Assembly (NCBI GenBank): GCA_002313795.1
Contig: DCCL01000150.1
Span: 1 to 9,933 of the forward strand
Length of the DNA stretch: 9,933 nt
Origin: Faecalibacterium prausnitzii
Lineage (GTDB): Bacteria > Bacillota > Clostridia > Oscillospirales > Ruminococcaceae
Direction: 5' to 3'
The notes below the pieces were generated by a model. The model was not told the DNA's origin and made no database searches. It saw only the letters and a program-made list of their open reading frames with translations. Below are positions 4,946 to 9,933 of this stretch, piece by piece. Made by a program: the position numbers and the translations under genes. How positions within the stretch are numbered: position 1 is the first letter of the stretch; every line of letters begins with the position of its first letter.

Positions 4946-6868
4946 TTATGCCTCGGTGCGGTTCTTCTTGAGCAGGCTCAGGATAACGGCACCCACGACG
5001 CTGCCCGCTGCCAGAGCCACGCAGTACATGGCCGCATGGTCCACCACCGGGAAGACGAAGATGCCGCCGTGGGGAGCCCGCAGAGCACAGCCAAAGGTCA
5101 TGGAGAGGGCACCGGACAGGGCTGCACCGATGACACAGCTGGGCAGGACGCGGAGCGGGTCAGCTGCTGCATAAGGGATAGCACCCTCGGTGACGAAGCA
5201 GAGGCCCATGACGTAGTTCACGATGCCGTTGCGGCGCTCGTCAGGCGTCCACTTCTTGGGGCAGAAGGTCGTGGAGAGGGCGATGGCGATGGGAGGCACC
5301 ATGCCGCCCACCATGACAGCGGCCATTACCTCATAGTTTCCGGAAGCGAGGGCTGCAGTGCCGAAGACGTAAGCTGCCTTATTGAAGGGGCCGCCCATAT
5401 CGATGCTCATCATACCGGCCACGATCGCGCCCAGCAGGACTTTGGAGGTGCCGCCCATGGCGTTGAGCCAGTTGGTCATGGCGGTGTTGATCATGCCCAT
5501 GACCGGGTTGATGCCGCACATGACTGCGCCCACGATGAGGATGCCGCCCAGAGGATAGATGAGCATGGGACGGATGCCGTTGAGGCTGGCGGGGAGTTTT
5601 TCGGTGATCTTTTTGAGGAACTCCACCACATAACCAGCCACGAAACCGGCCAGCAGAGCGGCCAGGAAGCCGCCGGAGATACCGGTGGTCTCACCGTTGG
5701 CAATGCCTGCAAAGTTGGTGCCATTCATCGCCAGCACACCGCCGGCGAAGCCCACGGCCAGACCCGGACGGTCTGCGATGGACATGGCGATGAAGCCCGC
5801 CAGGATGGGGAGCATATAGTTGAAGGCCGCAGAGCCCACCGTCTTAAAGAAGGCGGCCAGCGGGGTGTTCATGCCGAAATTGGAGGGGTCGATGCTGTAA
5901 TCGTCCAGCAGGAAGGCCAGAGCGATCATGATGCCGCCGCCCACCACGAAGGGCAGCATATGGGAGACGCCGTTCATCAGGTGCTTATACAGGCTGCGGC
6001 CAAAGCTGTCAGAGGCGGAAGCGTCGCTGCTTTCCGCCGCTGCGCCGCCCTCAGCATGGAACACCGGGACTTCGCCGGAGGTGATCTTCCGGATGAGCTC
6101 TTCCGGCTTATGGATGCCGTCATCCACACGGGTGAAGAGAACAGGCTTACCGTCAAAACGGTCGGATTCTATCTTCTTCTCTGCCGCCACGATGATGCCA
6201 TCGCAGGCCGCGATCTCCTCTTTCGTCAGGATGTTCTTGGCACCGTCGGAGCCATTGGTCTCGACCTTGACCGGGACGCCCATCTTCTTGCCGGCCTTTG
6301 TCAGGGCTTCGGCGGCCATATAAGTGTGGGCAATGCCGTTGACACAGGCCGTGACGGCCAGCACCCTGTAGCCTGCCGGGATCTCCTGGTCGGTGAAGCT
6401 CTCATTGCCGAACTGAGCTTCTTCCTGGGCATCGATGGCCGCGAGGAACGCTTCGGGAGTCTTTGCCGTGCGGAGCTTTTCCACGAAGTCCTCATTCATC
6501 AGCATCTGCATCATGCGGGCCAGCATATCCACATGGAGACTGCCATTCTGGGGCGCTGCAATGGCGAACAGCAGGTCGGTCTTGCCGTCGTCCTCGGCGT
6601 TGTACTGCACCGGAGCGCTCAGACGGAGGGCGGCGAGGCTGGGCCGGGTCACGCAGTCGCATTTGGCGTGGGGCACGGTGATGCCGTTATCCACATAGGT
6701 CGAGCCTTCGTCCTCGCGGGCGTACAGGCCCTTTTTGTAGGCTTCCTTATCCTTGATGTTGCCGTGGGTGGCCTGCAGTTCCACCAGACGGTCGATGATC
6801 TGACTGCGGTCCTGCAGGGCCTCATCCAGCGCGATGGACTGAACTGTAAACAATTCCGTGATTCTCAT
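4946..6868 (-). CDS. fruA: PTS fructose transporter subunit EIIABC
   Basis: This 640-residue fusion carries all three sugar-specific PTS parts. EIIA (about 1-150) has the phosphorylated His67 in ITVPHAK. EIIB (about 165-265) has Cys175 in TACVNGIAHTYMAAE, where most fructose EIIB proteins read CPTG. After a Gly/Ala/Ser-rich linker (about 272-287), EIIC (about 290-635) is a multi-spanning membrane domain with MGGPFNKAAY (491-500) and FVTEGAIPYAAADP (558-571), both hallmarks of the fructose family. Phosphate passes from HPr to His67, to Cys175, then to fructose during import, giving fructose-1-phosphate in the cytoplasm. The start at 6868 has a purine-rich AGGAGAGGAG site (plus 6877-6886) 8 nt upstream. 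It is the last gene of fruR-fruK-fruA; no EI or HPr gene is present here. Fructose specificity is strongly supported by the fruK neighbour, though mannose- or mannitol-like substrates are a remote alternative. Confidence 0.95.
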   Translation of the reverse strand: MRITELFTVQSIALDEALQDRSQIIDRLVELQATHGNIKDKEAYKKGLYAREDEGSTYVDNGITVPHAKCDCVTRPSLAALRLSAPVQYNAEDDGKTDLLFAIAAPQNGSLHVDMLARMMQMLMNEDFVEKLRTAKTPEAFLAAIDAQEEAQFGNESFTDQEIPAGYRVLAVTACVNGIAHTYMAAEALTKAGKKMGVPVKVETNGSDGAKNILTKEEIAACDGIIVAAEKKIESDRFDGKPVLFTRVDDGIHKPEELIRKITSGEVPVFHAEGGAAAESSDASASDSFGRSLYKHLMNGVSHMLPFVVGGGIMIALAFLLDDYSIDPSNFGMNTPLAAFFKTVGSAAFNYMLPILAGFIAMSIADRPGLAVGFAGGVLAMNGTNFAGIANGETTGISGGFLAALLAGFVAGYVVEFLKKITEKLPASLNGIRPMLIYPLGGILIVGAVMCGINPVMGMINTAMTNWLNAMGGTSKVLLGAIVAGMMSIDMGGPFNKAAYVFGTAALASGNYEVMAAVMVGGMVPPIAIALSTTFCPKKWTPDERRNGIVNYVMGLCFVTEGAIPYAAADPLRVLPSCVIGAALSGALSMTFGCALRAPHGGIFVFPVVDHAAMYCVALAAGSVVGAVILSLLKKNRTEA

Positions 6869-6911
6869 AGCGGGTTCTCCTCTCCTGTTACAATAAGCTC
6901 CTTCTTTGACT

Positions 6912-7009
6912 CTTCTCCCCTGAGGGAAATGCAGAACGCTGTGAAGCGGATGAAGGGTGGTTTCTGCTCTCCTTCCCCCTCATCCGGCTCGCATCCCGTC
7001 CGGGAGAAG
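6912..7009. repeat. Palindromic intergenic element between fruK and fruA
   Basis: The 145-bp fruK-fruA gap is largely filled by one imperfect inverted repeat. CTTCTCCC (6912-6919) pairs with GGGAGAAG (7002-7009). Inside it, GGG..ATGC (6924-6932) pairs with GCATCCC (6991-6997), AGC-GGATGA (6945-6953) with TCATCC-GGCT (6980-6989), and GGG (6955-6957) with CCC (6976-6978). The loop is pyrimidine-rich. Only one copy lies in the window, so calling it a dispersed repeat is an inference from its MITE/REP-like shape. It would form a long stem in the fruRKA transcript. Confidence 0.6.
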
Positions 7010-7013
7010 GCTT

Positions 7014-7919
7014 TTATATCTGTTTCAGCAGGGCGTCGATCTGCTCTTTCTTTGCCAGCCCAAGGCTGAACGCAGTCGCGCTGCCGCAGGCGGTGCCCAG
7101 ACGCAGGGCCTCGGCATAACTGCCGCTGCGCAGATAGCCTGCCACGAAACCGGCCACCATGCTGTCGCCTGCGCCCACGCTGTTGACCACCTTGCCCTTT
7201 GGGGTGCCGATGCGGTGCACCTGGCCTTTTTCATCCAGCAGCAGGGCACCCTCTCCGGCCATGCTCACCAGCACGTTCCGGGCACCCTTTTCCTGCAGAG
7301 AGCGGGCGGCGGCAGTGATGTCGGCATCCGTCGTCAAGGTGCGGCCCACGATCTCCCCCAGCTCATGGTTATTGGGTTTGATGAGGAAGGGGTGATACTG
7401 CAGAACATTCACCAGCAGGTCACGGGTGGCATCCACTACAGCACGGATACCGCGGCCTTCCAGACGGGCCAGCAGCCTCTCGTAGGTGGTCTGGGGCAGG
7501 CTGGCTGGGATGCTGCCTGCCAGAACAAGGATATCGCCCTCGGCCAGCTTATCCAACTGTGCTTCCAGCTGCTCCATGGCGCTTTCGGGGATATCGGGGC
7601 CTGCACCGTTCAGCTCGGTCTCCTGCCCTGCCTTTATCTTGACATTGATCCGGGTCATTCCCTTTTCCAGATGGACGAGATCCGTCGTGATGCCCTGAGC
7701 CGCAAGGCCCCGTTCCAGCCATGCTCCGGTCTCACCGGCCACAAAGCCCAGCGCCGTGCTCCGGCATCCCAGCTCAGCCAGCACGCCGGAGACGTTGATG
7801 CCCTTGCCGCCCAGCACGCAGTCCTCGCCTTTGGCCCGGTTGACCTCACCTACTTCCAGCGGGGTATCCAGCCGCACGACATAGTCGATGGCGGGGTTGA
7901 AGGTCACAGTGTAGATCAT
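7014..7919 (-). CDS. fruK: 1-phosphofructokinase (PfkB family)
   Basis: This 301-residue enzyme phosphorylates fructose-1-phosphate to fructose-1,6-bisphosphate with ATP, feeding imported fructose into glycolysis. PfkB signatures are complete: N-terminal TVTFNPAIDYV with Asp12, the sugar-site glycine motif LGGKGINVS (36-44), KPNNHE (181-186), and the anion-hole/catalytic NSVGAGDSMVAGF with Asp252. The FNPA(I/L)D and KPN(N/x)HE forms are typical of 1-phosphofructokinase and tagatose-6-phosphate kinase; the fruA neighbour settles on the former. The frame extends 17 codons upstream to 7970, but the start at 7919 is chosen because it gives the standard family N-terminus and has AAAGGAGG (minus strand, plus 7927-7934) 7 nt upstream. 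This start overlaps the fruR stop in an ATGA arrangement, so the two genes are translationally coupled and the fruK ribosome site lies inside the end of fruR. Confidence 0.95.
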   Translation of the reverse strand: MIYTVTFNPAIDYVVRLDTPLEVGEVNRAKGEDCVLGGKGINVSGVLAELGCRSTALGFVAGETGAWLERGLAAQGITTDLVHLEKGMTRINVKIKAGQETELNGAGPDIPESAMEQLEAQLDKLAEGDILVLAGSIPASLPQTTYERLLARLEGRGIRAVVDATRDLLVNVLQYHPFLIKPNNHELGEIVGRTLTTDADITAAARSLQEKGARNVLVSMAGEGALLLDEKGQVHRIGTPKGKVVNSVGAGDSMVAGFVAGYLRSGSYAEALRLGTACGSATAFSLGLAKKEQIDALLKQI

Positions 7920-8671
7920 TCTTCTGCCTCCTTTACCAGGGTGAACTGTCTGTATTTCGGATTCGGACAATGATTCGTAAGGATCGCTCCCTGCGAGAGT
8001 TCCGCGATGACCGCCGGGTAGACACGGGCAAACTTGGAGTCATCCACAAGGAACCAGGTCTCCCGTGCCCTGCGGAGGGCTGCGGCCTTGACGGCTGCTT
8101 CCTCAGGGTCAGGGGTGGTGAAGCCTGCGTCCAGCGCCACGCCGTTGGCGCCGAGGAACGCTTTGGTGAAATTATACTGCTGCAGGCTCTGGAGGGCCGC
8201 AGCGCCCACGATGGCCTCCGTCTCGGGGCGGAGCAGCCCGCCGGGCAGGAACACCCGGCATCCCTTCTGGGCCAGCAGGCGGGCGTGGGCCACGCCGCTG
8301 GTGACGTAGCGGGCATCCAGCGCCGAACCGCTGATCTCCCGGGCCAACGCCAGCGTGGTAGTGCCGGCATCCAGAAAGACGAAATCCTCTGCGGTGATGA
8401 GCGCCGCTGCCGCCTGCGCGATGTGCTTTTTCTGGGCCACGGCCAGCTCTTCCTTTGCGGCCATGGTCAGCTCGTCGGCCAGGAACTGGCTGTCCGGCAG
8501 GGTGGCACCGCCGTGGACTTTGTTCACCCTGCCCATCCGGTCCAGCTCGTTGAGGTCGCGGCGGACGGTGGACTCGCTGGCGTCCAGCGCCTCGCACAGC
8601 TCCTGCACCGTGGCAGTACGCTGCTGGCTGAGCAGCTTCATGATGCGGGCCATCCGTTCTTCTGCCAGCAT
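7916..8671 (-). CDS. fruR: DeoR-family transcriptional regulator of the fructose operon
   Basis: This 251-residue protein has an N-terminal DeoR helix-turn-helix domain (about 3-57, with ESTVRRDLNEL at 33-43 and KVHGGA at 51-56). The C-terminal DeoR sensor domain has the sugar-phosphate binding motif DAGTTT (101-106), FLGANGV (172-178) and a late VDDSKF (209-214). Proteins with this layout next to fruK and fruA are usually repressors relieved by fructose-1-phosphate; the ligand here is an inference. A Met codon two codons earlier (8677) is in frame, but AGGAGG (8679-8684) would then sit 1 nt from the start. Starting at 8671 gives 7-nt spacing and the family-standard MLAEER N-terminus. It is the first gene of the operon and probably represses its own promoter through the TGATTTTGA repeats upstream. 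Confidence 0.92.
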   Translation of the reverse strand: MLAEERMARIMKLLSQQRTATVQELCEALDASESTVRRDLNELDRMGRVNKVHGGATLPDSQFLADELTMAAKEELAVAQKKHIAQAAAALITAEDFVFLDAGTTTLALAREISGSALDARYVTSGVAHARLLAQKGCRVFLPGGLLRPETEAIVGAAALQSLQQYNFTKAFLGANGVALDAGFTTPDPEEAAVKAAALRRARETWFLVDDSKFARVYPAVIAELSQGAILTNHCPNPKYRQFTLVKEAEE

Positions 8672-8678
8672 CTTCATC

Positions 8679-8684
8679 CCTCCT
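8679..8684 (-). promoter_or_regulatory. Ribosome binding site deciding the fruR start
   Basis: AGGAGG on the minus strand lies 7 nt before the ATG at 8671-8669 but only 1 nt before the in-frame ATG at 8677-8675. The spacing selects the internal start. Confidence 0.8.
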
Positions 8685-8710
8685 GTTGCACGATTTTACT
8701 TGAGTTTGAA

Positions 8711-8811
8711 TTATTTTGACTGTTTCTGTCTGTATTATAGCAAATATTCCGTCAAAATCAATCACTTTTCGTCTGTTTATCTACCAAAATATTTGTTTCA
8801 AAATCAGTCAC
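8711..8811. promoter_or_regulatory. Repeated TGATTTTGA sites, likely FruR operators
   Basis: TCAAAATCAATCAC (8752-8765) and TCAAAATCAGTCAC (8798-8811) are direct repeats identical at 13 of 14 positions. A third, inverted copy, TTATTTTGAC, is at 8711-8720. The inverted pair ATTTTGAC (8713-8720) and GTCAAAAT (8751-8758) brackets the -10 box and start site, and the 8752 copy overlaps the -35 box. Multiple separated sites fit DeoR-family repression with looping; that FruR is the binder is an inference. Confidence 0.5.
8734..8761 (-). promoter_or_regulatory. fruRKA operon promoter
   Basis: On the minus strand, -35 TTGATT (plus 8756-8761) and perfect -10 TATAAT (plus 8734-8739) are separated by 16 bp. 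Transcription should start near 8727, giving a leader of about 55 nt. The -35 box overlaps one TGATTTTGA repeat, as expected for a repressor site. Confidence 0.7.
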
Positions 8812-8849
8812 TCTGCACAAATTCTGGGATACAACCCTCAAAAGAGCGC

Positions 8850-8888
8850 AAAAAATCCGCCGTCGGGCGTTTTTTCCTGACGGCGGAT
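8850..8888 (-). terminator. Intrinsic terminator of the dipeptidase gene
   Basis: On the minus strand a perfect 10-bp stem (plus 8879-8888 with 8855-8864; ATCCGCCGTC and its complement) closes a 14-nt A-rich loop and is followed by a run of U's (plus 8850-8854). It lies about 90 bp downstream of the dipeptidase stop at 8977 and shields the fru promoter region from read-through. Confidence 0.88.
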
Positions 8889-8976
8889 GATGTTTTACTG
8901 TCTGATTTGACGGATTCTGACCGTTTCAGAAGGGGTTTATCTTCTCCCTGCGCAGAGCTGACCGGTCCCGGCAGAT

Positions 8977-9933
8977 TTATGCATCGGAGCGGGCGTAGGC
9001 GTTCTTCATATTGCTGCTCAGCTCGAACAGGACTTTGTCCAGTGTATCGGAAGCCTTCGCCTTCAGGTCAGCGGCAATGGCGGTGTTGGCCTCTTCCCGC
9101 AGGGCGGCGCGCTGGCTCTCATCTTCCACAGCGGCGATCTTCTTATCGTACTGGTTCAGGAGAGCACGGCTGGCAGAGAGGACAGCTTCCTCATACCGCT
9201 CCACATGGATGAGGCTCTTTGCATAGGAAGCATCGGCCATGGCGGCGATCATCCGGCTGACCCAGTAGAAGCTGTCGGTGGAGACTTCGCCGGTGGTGCA
9301 GGCCAGATAGGCTGGGGTGCGCTCTACATTGGCGTAGAAAGGCACCATGGTGTTGAAGGCATTGGAAGCATAGGCCACCCACTCCACAGCCCGGATGTCA
9401 GCGGGGACGTCAGGCCGCATCTGGATGAGGGCCATGAAGTCGTTGCGGTTGATGCCGATGGAGCGGTAGGCACCCTTCATGCTCTTGTCACCATAGCTGG
9501 CGTAGGGGTCAAAAGGCGTGCCCTGATAGTGAGAGGAAAGGACGTACTTCACATCCTCCGGGGTGAGCTTCCGCTCCGGCACCATGCACCAGGGCAGGTC
9601 ATCCGAGCGGGGGCCGTAGTCAGCGGCAGGGCCGTCCCATGCCCAGGTGTTGGGGTTGAGATAGCGGAGCATGAACCAGGCCCGGGGAGTGTTATAAACA
9701 TGGTCCGCGTCGTCGTGGCTGCCAAAGGCATCCCGGGGATTCAGGCGGCCATCCAGCGAAAGATCGAGGTGATTTTCCCGGATGAACTCCTGCAGGTCAG
9801 CGGAGCAGAGGTAATTTCCCTGTGCGCCGAAGGCATCCTCAAGGTCGAAGGCATCAATGCCCAGCTGGTTGGGCATGACCACGTAGGAATCGTCCGGCAC
9901 ACGGCGGGCCATCCAGTGGTGGCCGCCGATGGT
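8977..9933 (-). CDS. pepD: C69-family dipeptidase, N-terminally truncated by window edge
   Basis: The frame stays open to the last base of the window, giving 318 residues of the C-terminal part plus the stop. The first visible residues TIGGHHWMARRVPDDSYVV, followed by MPNQLGID, match the conserved middle of peptidase family C69 (PepD/PepDA dipeptidases), Ntn-hydrolases that use an N-terminal Cys as nucleophile. That Cys and the first part of the protein lie outside the window, so activity cannot be judged. A Met within the visible part (at 9912) is internal to the conserved GGHHW(V/M)ARR motif and is not the start. The C-terminal quarter is helical and charged, as in relatives. The usual role is to hydrolyse a broad range of dipeptides, which would go with the peptide importer at the left end of the window, though they are not in one operon. 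A terminator follows at 8850-8888. Confidence 0.88.
   Translation of the reverse strand, partial: TIGGHHWMARRVPDDSYVVMPNQLGIDAFDLEDAFGAQGNYLCSADLQEFIRENHLDLSLDGRLNPRDAFGSHDDADHVYNTPRAWFMLRYLNPNTWAWDGPAADYGPRSDDLPWCMVPERKLTPEDVKYVLSSHYQGTPFDPYASYGDKSMKGAYRSIGINRNDFMALIQMRPDVPADIRAVEWVAYASNAFNTMVPFYANVERTPAYLACTTGEVSTDSFYWVSRMIAAMADASYAKSLIHVERYEEAVLSASRALLNQYDKKIAAVEDESQRAALREEANTAIAADLKAKASDTLDKVLFELSSNMKNAYARSDA

Noticed and set aside
4910..7069. Open frame of about 719 codons on the plus strand
   Set aside because: It is antisense to fruA, crosses the palindromic gap and runs into fruK, and its His/Gly/Asp-rich composition is typical of a shadow frame.
8977..9912. Start of the dipeptidase at the Met at 9912
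   Set aside because: The conserved C69 segment continues in frame upstream (TIGGHHW) to the window edge, so this Met is internal and the gene is partial.
1..9933. CRISPR array, prophage, insertion sequence or defence system
   Set aside because: No regularly spaced repeats, transposase, integrase or defence-type domains were seen in any frame that I consider real.

Overview
The window looks like chromosome of a gut Firmicute of the Oscillospiraceae, most like Faecalibacterium or a close relative. The basis is inference from several signs: GC-rich coding DNA with AT-rich promoters, AGGAGG-type ribosome binding sites, a DUF4358-type lipoprotein, a fruR-fruK-fruA fructose locus, a Firmicute-style OppF C-terminus, and a C69 dipeptidase. 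The species cannot be fixed without a search. There is no CRISPR array, transposase, rRNA, tRNA or phage gene.

Layout. 1-204 (+) is the tail of an oligopeptide ABC-transporter ATPase. A consensus-like promoter (244-272) then drives a two-gene unit: an AMP-forming acyl-CoA ligase (347-2074) and, 24 bp later, a secreted SGNH/GDSL hydrolase (2099-3274). A bidirectional terminator (3290-3325) separates this unit from a convergent minus-strand lipoprotein gene (3332-3898, DUF4358-like) and an Lrp/AsnC regulator gene (4041-4481). The 464-bp gap 4482-4945 has no convincing protein gene. It holds the Lrp promoter (minus), a perfect TTGACA/TATAAT promoter facing the other way, and about 150 nt of structured, apparently noncoding sequence that ends in a strong intrinsic terminator. 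A second long hairpin closes the fructose operon coming from the right.

The minus-strand fructose operon runs fruR (7916-8671), fruK (7014-7919, 4-bp ATGA overlap with fruR), then fruA (4946-6868). A roughly 100-bp palindromic element lies between fruK and fruA. FruA (EIIABC) imports fructose as fructose-1-phosphate, FruK makes fructose-1,6-bisphosphate, and FruR (DeoR type) probably controls the operon from repeated TGATTTTGA sites around its promoter. The 305-bp gap 8672-8976 holds that promoter and the terminator of the last gene, a C69 dipeptidase (8977-9933, minus) whose N-terminus lies beyond the window edge.

Most of the window is ordinary metabolism. The parts most worth a second look are the orphan promoter/RNA/terminator unit at 4661-4848, the palindromic element inside the fru operon, the repeated operator-like sites upstream of fruR, and the pairing of a secreted hydrolase with an acyl-CoA ligase.
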